Below, in pieces: positions 1 to 6,900 of a stretch of 16,829 nt of DNA. The DNA lies in NCBI GenBank assembly GCA_017618495.1, contig JAFZUD010000196.1:1-16829 (forward strand). The letters are read 5' to 3'. The notes under the pieces were generated by a model. That model ran no database searches and was not told the DNA's origin. It saw nothing but the letters and a program-made list of their open reading frames with translations. The position numbers were made by a program, and so were the translations under genes. How positions within the stretch are numbered: position 1 is the stretch's first letter; every line of letters starts with the position of its first letter. This DNA is from Bacilli bacterium (GTDB lineage Bacteria; Bacillota_I; Bacilli_A; RFN20; CAG-826).

Positions 1-565
1 CATCGCTTCCTCCACGGCTGAATAAGCAGACCTCGCCATTAGGATATGAACCATAGAAGCCAGGGATGACGGCTTTCTCGACCTTGGCGAAGGCTTTGGC
101 GATGTCTTCGCTCGTCTTCTTCTCGTCGACCTTTCCGTCAAACTTGAAGTGGATGACGTCTTTGGCGTCGATGAAGGAATAGCCAAGATATGCGGCTAAG
201 AGCTTAGCGCACAAATATTCGCCCCTTGAGACGAGCTTGGCTTCAGTGAGTTTCTTCTCTTTGAGAGCCTCTCTGATCTCTTTGAGATCGTTCTCGATTG
301 GATAATCGATGTTTAACTCTTTTTTGATCTTGAGGTACCTTTGTTCAATCCTCTCAAATAACCCGTCGAATTCGACATGGTATTTGCGGTGCTGGAAGCA
401 AAGATAAAGAAGGTCGGTGATCTTGTCGCATTCGCCTTCTCCTTTTCCTGGAGCGGAGACGATGACGCACTTACGGTCAGGATCGGCCTCGATGATGGCT
501 TTGACTTGCTTGAAGTGTTTGGCATCACTAAGTGATGAGCCGCCGAATTTGCAAACTTTAAGCAT
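1..565 (-). CDS. lysC: Aspartate kinase (N-terminal 188 residues; runs off the left edge)
   Basis: Aspartokinase phosphorylates L-aspartate with ATP, the first step of the lysine/threonine/methionine pathway, in the cytoplasm. The visible protein begins MLKVCKFGGSSLSD, and KFGGSS at residues 6-11 is the aspartokinase nucleotide-binding signature. It also contains the expected early helices with a conserved SRGEYLCAKLL segment, and it ends at the window edge within SRGGSD, a family active-site motif usually written GRGGSD. The start is ATG at 565-563, four bases after the asd stop, with GGAAGGA just upstream inside the end of asd, so it is translated in the same operon. Roughly the first 40-45% of a usual 400-450-residue enzyme is present. 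The C-terminal ACT domains that would reveal feedback control by lysine or threonine lie outside, so the isozyme type cannot be judged. It is the last visible gene of the threonine operon. Confidence 0.95.
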   Translation of the reverse strand, partial: MLKVCKFGGSSLSDAKHFKQVKAIIEADPDRKCVIVSAPGKGEGECDKITDLLYLCFQHRKYHVEFDGLFERIEQRYLKIKKELNIDYPIENDLKEIREALKEKKLTEAKLVSRGEYLCAKLLAAYLGYSFIDAKDVIHFKFDGKVDEKKTSEDIAKAFAKVEKAVIPGFYGSYPNGEVCLFSRGGSD

Positions 566-569
566 CTTC

Positions 570-1595
570 TTATCCTTCCTTCTTCTCGTTATAGGCAATG
601 AGCTCTTCGTGTTCTTCGATGAGCTTCTTGACGATCTGAACGGCATTGGCGGCAGCGCCTTTTCTGACGTTATCGGCAACGCAGTAGATGAGTAAGCCAT
701 TATCGACGGAGGTGTCTTTTCTGATTCTGCCAACATAGACGTAGTCGTTTCCAGCAGCGATAGTGGAGACAGGGTAGATGTGATTCTTTGGATCGTCTAA
801 GACTTTGATGCCTGGGTAAGCGGCTAAGACTCTTCTGGCGTCTTCGACGGTGACAGGCTTCTCGAATTCGACTTCCATCATGACACCGTGAGCGACAGGA
901 ACTGGAACCCTGATGCAGGTCGCGGAGATTCTTAAGTCTGGGCGGTGGAGGATCTTTCTTGTTTCCTCGATCATCTTCTTCTCTTCTTTGGAATATCCAT
1001 CGTCGAAGAAGACGTCGATCTCAGGGATGCAGGTTCTCGAGATGTCATATGGATAGAATCCGGTTGGCGCTCCTTTTTCTGCGCCTTCCCAATCGTTAAG
1101 GCCTTTCTTTCCGGAACCGGAAACAGCCTGATATGTCGAATAGTTGATACGGGTGATTTTGAAAGCGTCCTCAAGAGGCTTTAAGGCTAAGACGGACTGG
1201 ATGGTGGAGCAGTTAGGATTAGCGACGAGCCTACGTTTGGACTTGATGTCATCGATGTTGATCTCTGGAACAACAAGGGCGCAGGATTCATCCATTCTCC
1301 AAGTTGAGCTATTATCAACGACCAAAGCGCCTTCTTGCTCAGCGACTGGTCCCCACTCTTTGGAGACGGATCCACCAGCGGAGAATAAAGCGTAATCAGT
1401 ATCAAGGAAGCAGCCTTTCTTAAGGACCTCAAGCGGATATTCTTGCCCTTTGAAGGTCATAGTTTTGCCTTCGCTCTTTTCAGAAGCGAAAAGCCTAAGC
1501 TTTCCAACTGGAAGATCATACTCTTCCATGACTTTGAGGAAGGTTCTTCCTACTAAGCCAGATGCGCCGACAACGGCGAAATTGTATTTCTGCAT
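570..1595 (-). CDS. asd: Aspartate-semialdehyde dehydrogenase
   Basis: Reduces L-aspartyl-4-phosphate to aspartate-4-semialdehyde with NADPH, the second step of the pathway and the branch point to lysine. The protein has 341 residues, normal for the family. It has an N-terminal dinucleotide fold with GASGLVG (residues 10-16). The catalytic cysteine is Cys129 in NPNCST. QAVSGSGKKG (156-165) follows, and the acid/base histidine is probably His236 in VAHGVMM. The stretch IPEIDVFFDDGYSKEE (190-205) is typical of the Gram-positive type of Asd. The ATG at 1595 lies one base after the hom TGA stop. A perfect AAGGAGG ribosome site (1605-1611) is embedded in the last codons of hom, so translation of the two is probably coupled. 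It needs the phosphate from LysC and supplies Hom, both encoded alongside. Confidence 0.97.
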   Translation of the reverse strand: MQKYNFAVVGASGLVGRTFLKVMEEYDLPVGKLRLFASEKSEGKTMTFKGQEYPLEVLKKGCFLDTDYALFSAGGSVSKEWGPVAEQEGALVVDNSSTWRMDESCALVVPEINIDDIKSKRRLVANPNCSTIQSVLALKPLEDAFKITRINYSTYQAVSGSGKKGLNDWEGAEKGAPTGFYPYDISRTCIPEIDVFFDDGYSKEEKKMIEETRKILHRPDLRISATCIRVPVPVAHGVMMEVEFEKPVTVEDARRVLAAYPGIKVLDDPKNHIYPVSTIAAGNDYVYVGRIRKDTSVDNGLLIYCVADNVRKGAAANAVQIVKKLIEEHEELIAYNEKKEG

Positions 1596-1596
1596 A

Positions 1597-2676
1597 TCAC
1601 TTGACCTCCTTAATGACTGCTGAGAAACGTTTTAATTCTTCGGCGTTAGGACTATTCATAACGACCTTGGTTTCACTATTTTTTTCGTAGCATACGAAAG
1701 TGCCTTCAAGGTTAGAGAGGATATTGGCTTTCTTCTCTAAGCCTTCTAATTGCATCTTGTATCCATGGGCGATTCTTTCGATATCCTGAAGGATAGCGGA
1801 AGCGGTTGGATATCTTCCTGCGCCTGGGCCTTTGAAGGAAAGGACGCCGTTATTCTTGAAGGATGCGGTTGCAGCATTGAGCTCCATGAGGGTTCCACCG
1901 AAAATGGAATCTTTGCTAACAAGAGCAGGGCTGACATAGAGGGAATATCCATCTTTCTCTTTAGAGATGTGCCCTAAGAGCCTGATGGTCTTATTATCTT
2001 TCTTAGCGTCGTCGATCATCTGTTTGCTGATTCCGTCGATTCCATAGCAAGGAATCTCTTCTGGGTCGAATGCTTCTTTGAAGCAGGTTGAAGCGATGAT
2101 CGCGATTTTTCTCTTTGTATCGATGCCAAGGACATCGGCAGAAGGATCTCTTTCAGCGAATCCTTTGTCCTGGGCTTCCTTAAGGATCTTCGCATAATCC
2201 TCACCGAGCATATCCATGTTCGAGAGGATGAAGTTGCAGGTGCCGTTAAGAATTCCGTCAAAGGAAATAAACTCATCAAAGGATGATGTGGTGGTGAGAG
2301 GGGCGATTAAAGGAACGCCTCCCATGACCGCAGCTTCATATTGGAAGGTGACTTTATTCTTTTTGGCGGCTTCAAGATATTCGTCTAAGTGTTTCGAGAC
2401 GGTTTCTTTGTTGCTAGTGACAACGTGCTTTCCATTTTGGAGAGCAGAGACGATGGCAAGATGAGGGATGAGGTCCCCGCCCATGCATTCGACAACGATA
2501 TCGATGTCTTTGTCAGAGACGATTTCCTCGACGCTAGAGAATCTCTCTTTGAGAATATCCTTCTTAGTTGGAAGGTCAAAAACACGGGTAACTTTCAAAT
2601 TGGAGCGGGATTTGCTGATGATTTCATCCACGCCTTGGCCGACTGTGCCATATCCTAAAATCGCGACATTAAGCAT
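1597..2676 (-). CDS. hom: Homoserine dehydrogenase, short form without ACT domain
   Basis: Reduces aspartate-4-semialdehyde to L-homoserine using NAD(P)H. The N-terminal Rossmann motif is GYGTVGQG (residues 9-16). TSNKE (87-91) corresponds to the usual TANK motif, and GILNGTCNFIL (141-151), DPSADVLGIDTKRK (177-190, with Lys190 the likely catalytic lysine) and GPGAGRYPTASA (283-294) are all present. At 359 residues the protein ends about 60 residues after the catalytic domain, too short for the C-terminal ACT domain of many bacterial enzymes of about 430 residues such as that of Bacillus. Direct threonine inhibition through an ACT domain is therefore unlikely (inference). The start at 2676 abuts the stop of the upstream thrC-thrB gene, with AGAAGG eight bases before the ATG. 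The stop codon is TGA, which argues for the standard genetic code. Confidence 0.96.
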   Translation of the reverse strand: MLNVAILGYGTVGQGVDEIISKSRSNLKVTRVFDLPTKKDILKERFSSVEEIVSDKDIDIVVECMGGDLIPHLAIVSALQNGKHVVTSNKETVSKHLDEYLEAAKKNKVTFQYEAAVMGGVPLIAPLTTTSSFDEFISFDGILNGTCNFILSNMDMLGEDYAKILKEAQDKGFAERDPSADVLGIDTKRKIAIIASTCFKEAFDPEEIPCYGIDGISKQMIDDAKKDNKTIRLLGHISKEKDGYSLYVSPALVSKDSIFGGTLMELNAATASFKNNGVLSFKGPGAGRYPTASAILQDIERIAHGYKMQLEGLEKKANILSNLEGTFVCYEKNSETKVVMNSPNAEELKRFSAVIKEVK

Positions 2677-4983
2677 TTAATCAACCTTCTTTCTTAAGGC
2701 CACCAAACATTTGTTGAAGGAGGCTTCGATGAATCTATATGGGTATTTGGTTTTCTTTTTGCTCATGCCAGAGATGATGGATTCGACCTGCTCATCATTC
2801 TTGTAGATGACAAGGAGGGTGGATCCGCTTCCGGAGATGGTCATAGGAAGTCCGGCTTTGTCACATTCTTCCTTGAGAAGAGAGTAATCATCGATGAGCT
2901 TAGAACGGTATGGGACATGGATCTTGTCTTCCATGGCTTCTTTGATCTTCTTAAGGTCACCATTCTTGAGGGCTTCTAAAAGAAGAGGGATTCTTTCTTT
3001 CTGATATTCCTTAACGTCGAAGTCATATTTCTTTGGAAGGATATAACGGGCTTCTTCGGTGCTGACTTCTTGCTCTGGGATATAGAGGAGCGCTTTAAGG
3101 GAGGCATTGATCTCGTGTTTCTTCACTGAGACTTTGCCTTTCTCGGCGTGAGACTCGCAAAGACCTCCAAGGAGACATGGGCTCACATTGTCAGGATGGC
3201 CTTCCATCTTATTCGCAACCTCAAGAAGCTCCTCTTTGGTGTGGAGCTCGTTGCAGATCGCGTTCGCGCCTAAGAGACCTGCGACGATCGCGGAAGCGCT
3301 ACTGCCAAGACCTCTTGAAAGAGGGATAGCCTGTCTCACCTCAGTAATCTCAACTGGGATATAAGCGACTCCGAAATGCTTGAAGTATTCTTTGTAGGCT
3401 TTGAGGACGAGATTCTCTCCATTAAGAGAGAAGCCCTTTAAGGAATCTTTGTTATTCTTCTCGAATAAGAACTGGTTATTGATTGAGAGAGCCACTCCAA
3501 GGACATCGAATCCTGGGCCAAGGTTCGCGCTTGTGGCAGGCGATGATACTTTGTATGCAGGCTCCTTGAGCATTCTCTTATGGAATCTCTCGCTAGAAAT
3601 AAGGAAGCGAGGGGTCTTGTTCTCAAGGACGGCTTTTAACTGAGCTGGAAGGGCAACGCCATATTCTTTATCAATTATTGATAAAGCCTCTCTCTGGTTT
3701 TCGTATTTTTCTCCAAAGCACTCACAGATTGTGTCTGGGAACTTAAGTGGAGATGCAGTGGACACGATAAGAGTGAGATTCTTCGTCTCTCTCTTGAATG
3801 AGGCTTCATAGGCGACAGAGGTATGAGGATCGATGAGATATTTCTCTTTCTCATAAAGGCTCACGATTGAACCAAGGCTCTCATTCTCTTCGATGCAATA
3901 CGCTTCGAAGTTCTCCCTGATAGCGTCCATGGTCTTCTTGTCGGCTTCGAAATACTTCTTGCTCTTAAGCTCTTCCATCCATTTCTTGGTGGTCTTACTT
4001 GAATGGCAGGAAAGATAAAGGAGTCTTTCGAGGTTGCTCGAGATAAGGATGTCCATCGATGGGGAAGAGGTCTTCAAGAGTTCTCTTTCACGAAGGTCAT
4101 ATTTACCTGAAGCAAGGAAGTCAGGAAGGATTCTATTTGGGTTAGAAGCGATGACGAGTTTTTCGATTGGGCAACCCATCAATTTCGCTAAATACCCTGC
4201 AAAAACGTCACCAAAGTTGCCTGTTGGGACAATTGCATCGATCTTTTCGCCGAGCTTGATCTTACCTTCTTTGACAAGTCCAACATATGCGGCGTAGTAG
4301 TAAACGATCTGTGGAAGGAGACGGAATGGGTTGATGGAGTTGGCGCTAGAGAAAGCGTCTTCCTTCGTTCCTTCAAGCATCGTCTTCTTGATAAGGGTTT
4401 GGCAATCATCGAAGTTGCCGCTTTCGAGAGCGTATGCTCTAGCGGTTGAAGAGGAGAAGGAAAGCATCTGCCTCTCTTGGACATAAGAGATTCCTCCATT
4501 AGGGTAGAGGACGCTTACTTCAACTGTTGGAAGGCTTCTAAAAGCAGAAAGAACCGCACTTCCGGTATCACCGCTTGTAGCGGTCAATATATGAAGCTTC
4601 TTCTGGCCATGCTTTTTCAAAGCAACTTCCATGAGATGTGGAAGAAGGGAAAGAGCCATGTCTTTGAAAGTGAGGGTTGGTCCATGGAAAAGCTCTAAGA
4701 AGGATTTGCCTTCGATGTGCTTAAGGCCAATCGTCTTTTCTAAGAAATTCTTCTTCGAATAGGCTTTCTCGATTGCGTTCTTAACTTCTTCGTCTGAGAA
4801 GTCGTCAAGATATGGCCTAAGAATCTTGTAGGCTAATTCGGTATAAGAAAGATCAAGGCATTCTTCGATGCTAAGGTGATGGAATTCCTTCGGAAGATAG
4901 AGTCCGCCATCGCTGGCGATTCCAAGGAGCATGGCCTTTGAAGCACTGATGAATTTGCTATCGTCGCGTGTTGAGTAAAACAT
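2677..4983 (-). CDS. thrC-thrB: Fused threonine synthase-homoserine kinase
   Basis: One 768-residue reading frame carries the last two steps of threonine synthesis. Residues 1 to about 475 are threonine synthase, a PLP enzyme that turns O-phosphohomoserine into threonine. They start with the typical YSTRDDS and DGGLYLP segments. The PLP lysine is Lys107 in LTFKDMA, and TATSGDTGSAVL (134-145) and PTGNFGDVFAGY (253-264) bind the cofactor phosphate and substrate. Residues from about 477 to 768 are homoserine kinase of the GHMP family: SPATSANLGPGFDVLG (481-496), the ATP loop PLSRGLGSSASA (554-565), EGHPDNVSPCLLGG (594-607) and the C-terminal SGSGSTLL (717-724). No stop or frameshift lies at the junction, and only a few residues link the domains. 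The ATG at 4983 gives the canonical ThrC N-terminus, and an in-frame TAA lies nine bases upstream, so no longer start exists. No Shine-Dalgarno is present. It is the first gene of the operon. Confidence 0.95.
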   Translation of the reverse strand: MFYSTRDDSKFISASKAMLLGIASDGGLYLPKEFHHLSIEECLDLSYTELAYKILRPYLDDFSDEEVKNAIEKAYSKKNFLEKTIGLKHIEGKSFLELFHGPTLTFKDMALSLLPHLMEVALKKHGQKKLHILTATSGDTGSAVLSAFRSLPTVEVSVLYPNGGISYVQERQMLSFSSSTARAYALESGNFDDCQTLIKKTMLEGTKEDAFSSANSINPFRLLPQIVYYYAAYVGLVKEGKIKLGEKIDAIVPTGNFGDVFAGYLAKLMGCPIEKLVIASNPNRILPDFLASGKYDLRERELLKTSSPSMDILISSNLERLLYLSCHSSKTTKKWMEELKSKKYFEADKKTMDAIRENFEAYCIEENESLGSIVSLYEKEKYLIDPHTSVAYEASFKRETKNLTLIVSTASPLKFPDTICECFGEKYENQREALSIIDKEYGVALPAQLKAVLENKTPRFLISSERFHKRMLKEPAYKVSSPATSANLGPGFDVLGVALSINNQFLFEKNNKDSLKGFSLNGENLVLKAYKEYFKHFGVAYIPVEITEVRQAIPLSRGLGSSASAIVAGLLGANAICNELHTKEELLEVANKMEGHPDNVSPCLLGGLCESHAEKGKVSVKKHEINASLKALLYIPEQEVSTEEARYILPKKYDFDVKEYQKERIPLLLEALKNGDLKKIKEAMEDKIHVPYRSKLIDDYSLLKEECDKAGLPMTISGSGSTLLVIYKNDEQVESIISGMSKKKTKYPYRFIEASFNKCLVALRKKVD

Positions 4984-4991
4984 GATATGTA

Positions 4992-5020
4992 ATTATGAGG
5001 TGATTGAGAAATATTCTCAA
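4992..5020 (-). promoter_or_regulatory. Promoter of the threonine operon, predicted to give a leaderless mRNA
   Basis: On the minus strand, TTGAGA (5020-5015) matches the -35 consensus at five of six positions. After exactly 17 bases, CATAAT (4997-4992) matches the -10 consensus at five of six. Transcription would begin about seven bases later, near 4985, within three bases of the ATG of thrC-thrB at 4983. No Shine-Dalgarno precedes that ATG. The start site is a prediction from spacing and has not been measured. Confidence 0.72.
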
Positions 5021-5021
5021 T
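5003..5021. promoter_or_regulatory. Perfect palindrome overlapping the thr -35 element (candidate operator)
   Basis: ATTGAGAAATATTCTCAAT has two perfect 8-base arms around a 3-base centre. It covers the -35 hexamer and most of the spacer of the thr promoter, an ideal place for a repressor to block RNA polymerase. It lacks a following T-run on either strand, so it is not a convincing terminator for the ATPase gene ending at 5037. Which protein binds it cannot be told from the sequence. Confidence 0.6.
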
Positions 5022-5036
5022 AAGGGATTAAAGCTT

Positions 5037-6272
5037 CTAGATTGAGGTGATTGGCAAGCAATAACAATTCTTCCCGATTGGATAGATGATGTGAGTGGTG
5101 CAGACGACAGCGTTTTTCTCAATCTTGAGTTTGCTCTTTTTATAATCATCGAAGGCTTTGATGTCGTCTTTGTCGTATTTTTCGCCTGCTTTGCACTCGA
5201 CGAGGGTGAGTTTTCCATCATGGAGGATTATCAAATCGATTTCATCTTTTTCGAATGTTCTGTAGTAGTAAAAAGAAGCCTCAGCGTCTTTGCGGTTATT
5301 TTTATAGCTTTTGATGATCTCGTTGATAATGTAGGTCTCAACCATATGACCCTTCAAATATGAGCTTTTGAGTGTTTCTGGAGAATTGACTCTTGCTAAA
5401 TAACAGGCTAATCCCGTATCGGAAAAGTAGACTTTAGGACGTTTGATTACGCGCTTAGAAACGCTGTTTTCGTGATATGGTTGCAAAAGATGGATTATGT
5501 TGCCGGCAACAAGAACGCTTATCCAGGATTGAATGGTTTTTTTGTCGACGCCCAACTCTTTAGAGAGATTGTCGTAGATCAGTTCTTGACCGGTGAGAGA
5601 AGCCAAGATGGTCATAAAGTCAACGAATAGTTGTTTGTCCTTTAAGTTGATTAAGTCTGAAACATCCCTTTCAAGATAAGCAGAAACATAGTCGGCGTAG
5701 AAAGATGAGGGATTCAAAAGCTTGTTATCATATAACTCCGGATAAAAACCTCTAGAGATATATTCATAAAGCTTATTTGTGTCGATCATGTATTTTTCGC
5801 AGCGTTTTCCGATTCTCTCGATGTCGACATCAAAAGGGATTTCGTCCATCTCATTGATTTCACTAAGCGATAATGGCTCCATGGAGATAAGCCCAACTCT
5901 TCCCGCCATTGACTCTGTGACGCCTTTCATGAGCTTGTATGCTTGGGACCCGGTTAAAACATAAAGACCCGTTTTATGGCCTTTTCTGATGTTTGCATCG
6001 ACAATGCCTTCGATGTATTCAAATAATTCAGGCGCTTTCTGAATTTCATCTATGATGCAGGGGGATGGGTGCATCGATAGGAACTCGGCTGGATCGTTTT
6101 TTGCAAAGCTTGCCGTTAAAGGATCTGAAAGCGAGACATAGCCAAAACCAAGCTCTTTTTCGATCAATGAGCAAAGCGTAGTCTTTCCAACCTGCCTAGC
6201 CCCAGTAATCACTGTGACCGGCTTGTTGTTGATCGTGTTTACAATTTCCCTATAGATTGTACGTTTAATCAT
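5037..6272 (-). CDS. AAA family ATPase with DUF4143-type C-terminal domain
   Basis: A 411-residue ATP-binding protein of the large ATPase/DUF4143 group, whose cellular role is generally unknown. Visible features are Walker A GARQVGKTT (residues 24-32), Walker B CIIDEIQKAP (72-81) and the sensor-like strand YVLTGSQ (104-110). EPLSLSEI (132-139) follows, then a helix-turn-helix-like region at about 225-265, and the family segment YFSDTGLACYLARV (282-295). The C-terminus resembles a PD-(D/E)XK nuclease fold, with Glu312, Asp346 in DEIDLII and the pair Glu359-Lys361 in LVECKAG. I chose the ATG at 6272 because GGAGGG lies seven bases upstream. A longer frame back to 6320 has no such site and would overlap the promoter. 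The gene ends just before the thr operon promoter. It belongs to the same broad family as the protein at 6901-8274 but differs widely in sequence and is not a recent duplicate. Confidence 0.9.
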   Translation of the reverse strand: MIKRTIYREIVNTINNKPVTVITGARQVGKTTLCSLIEKELGFGYVSLSDPLTASFAKNDPAEFLSMHPSPCIIDEIQKAPELFEYIEGIVDANIRKGHKTGLYVLTGSQAYKLMKGVTESMAGRVGLISMEPLSLSEINEMDEIPFDVDIERIGKRCEKYMIDTNKLYEYISRGFYPELYDNKLLNPSSFYADYVSAYLERDVSDLINLKDKQLFVDFMTILASLTGQELIYDNLSKELGVDKKTIQSWISVLVAGNIIHLLQPYHENSVSKRVIKRPKVYFSDTGLACYLARVNSPETLKSSYLKGHMVETYIINEIIKSYKNNRKDAEASFYYYRTFEKDEIDLIILHDGKLTLVECKAGEKYDKDDIKAFDDYKKSKLKIEKNAVVCTTHIIYPIGKNCYCLPITSI

Positions 6273-6291
6273 TCTTTTTCCCTCCACGTTT

Positions 6292-6320
6292 ATAATAATC
6301 TTGAAAAAAAGGGAGTTCAA
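6292..6320 (-). promoter_or_regulatory. Candidate promoter of the minus-strand ATPase gene
   Basis: On the minus strand, TTGAAC (6320-6315) and TATTAT (6297-6292) are 17 bases apart. The -10 matches consensus at five of six and the -35 at four of six. Transcription would start near 6285, immediately at the GGAGGG ribosome site (6285-6280) of the gene beginning at 6272. Confidence 0.5.
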
Positions 6321-6354
6321 CTCTCAAAATTACATAAATACGATGAATGCTATA

Positions 6355-6384
6355 TTGTTTTTCACTATAGGCATCTTATATAAT
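6355..6384 (+). promoter_or_regulatory. Promoter of the small membrane-protein gene
   Basis: TTGTTT (6355-6360) and a perfect TATAAT (6379-6384) lie 18 bases apart. A strong AGGAGG ribosome site follows at 6410-6415 before the ATG at 6424. The -35 is imperfect but the -10 is exact. It diverges from the ATPase promoter at 6292-6320. Confidence 0.6.
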
Positions 6385-6423
6385 CAAACTATATTTATAT
6401 TCGTTCTTCAGGAGGATCCATCA

Positions 6424-6714
6424 ATGGAAGAAGAAAAGAACACCCAAAAGACCACAGTTACTTTTGAACTTGGTTTCCTCACCTTCATCATCGTGCTCGC
6501 AAGCGTTGCCTTGAACTTGCTCTTTGCCTTTATCCTTTATTGCGGCGCTGGCGGAGTAGCTGGAGTCACAATGGCATTCAGAATCATTAAGTACCTCGTT
6601 TACATGGGTGCTCTTACTTTGTATGTCATCCCATTATTCAAGGACAGAAAAGTCAGCTTAGACGGAACCTTAGTCTTGCTAATCATAGCGACACTCACTT
6701 TGATGCTGTTCTAA
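6424..6714 (+). CDS. Small three-helix membrane protein of unknown function
   Basis: I do not recognise this 96-residue protein. A charged N-terminus (MEEEKNTQKT) precedes three hydrophobic segments: about residues 15-44 (FLTFIIVLASVALNLLFAF and following), about 51-72 (IIKYLVYMGALTLYVIPLF) and 82-96 (LVLLIIATLTLMLF at the very end). It should therefore sit in the cytoplasmic membrane. A short basic and acidic loop (KDRKVSLDG) separates helices two and three. The start at ATG 6424 is fixed by AGGAGG eight bases upstream; a longer frame from a TTG at 6301 would run through the promoter and is rejected. It is a single-gene unit with its own promoter and a strong terminator. It stands between two ATPase genes, but nothing in the sequence ties it to either. 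Confidence 0.82.
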   Translation: MEEEKNTQKTTVTFELGFLTFIIVLASVALNLLFAFILYCGAGGVAGVTMAFRIIKYLVYMGALTLYVIPLFKDRKVSLDGTLVLLIIATLTLMLF

Positions 6715-6733
6715 GAGCGAATCAAAAAAAGTT

Positions 6734-6759
6734 AAAACGCCGGCGTTGTCGGCGTTTTT
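6734..6759 (+). terminator. Intrinsic terminator of the small membrane-protein gene
   Basis: AACGCCG (6736-6742) pairs with CGGCGTT (6750-6756) around a seven-base loop. Flanking A and T runs extend the stem to AAAACGCCG/CGGCGTTTT and give a five-T tail. It lies 20 bases after the stop at 6714. Confidence 0.88.
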
Positions 6760-6812
6760 ACATACTTATGATGGTTATGTTTCCTTGCAGTGGCTTTATG
6801 TATGTAGAAACC

Positions 6813-6890
6813 TGCGTATTAAGACAAATAGTCAAAGATAGCATCTTGCGTATTAAGACATTTTCAAATAAAATTATCTTGCGTATTAAG
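6813..6890 (+). repeat. Three direct repeats upstream of the second ATPase gene
   Basis: The 11-base unit TGCGTATTAAG occurs exactly at 6813-6823, 6847-6857 and 6880-6890, with start-to-start distances of 34 and 33 bases. The last two share a longer form, ATCTTGCGTATTAAG, and the first two share a trailing ACA. The second copy covers the -35 of the predicted promoter, the third falls at the transcription start, and the first lies upstream. The arrangement suggests an operator array, possibly for self-regulation (inference). The unit has no internal symmetry, and I found no further copy in the window. Confidence 0.85.
6846..6874 (+). promoter_or_regulatory. Candidate promoter of the second ATPase gene
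   Basis: TTGCGT (6846-6851) and TAAAAT (6869-6874) are 17 bases apart. The -10 matches consensus at five of six. The -35 hexamer is part of the second direct repeat. Transcription would start near 6881, inside the third repeat, about 20 bases before the ATG at 6901. Confidence 0.5.
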
Positions 6891-6900
6891 GGAGTGTCAT

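Noticed and set aside
1597..1599. Mycoplasma-type genetic code with TGA read as tryptophan
   Set aside because: hom ends at TGA exactly where asd begins with its own strong ribosome site, and tryptophans in the window are TGG.
5003..5021. Palindrome as the terminator of the ATPase gene ending at 5037
   Set aside because: The AT-rich stem has no T-run after it, and its position over the -35 of the thr promoter fits an operator better.
4984..5036. T-box or threonine attenuator leader for the thr operon
   Set aside because: The gap is only 53 bases, there is no leader peptide, antiterminator or T-run, and the promoter lies right at the start codon.
6301..6423. TTG at 6301 as the start of a 137-residue version of the small membrane protein
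   Set aside because: It has no ribosome site and runs through the TATAAT promoter, whereas ATG 6424 has AGGAGG at ideal spacing.
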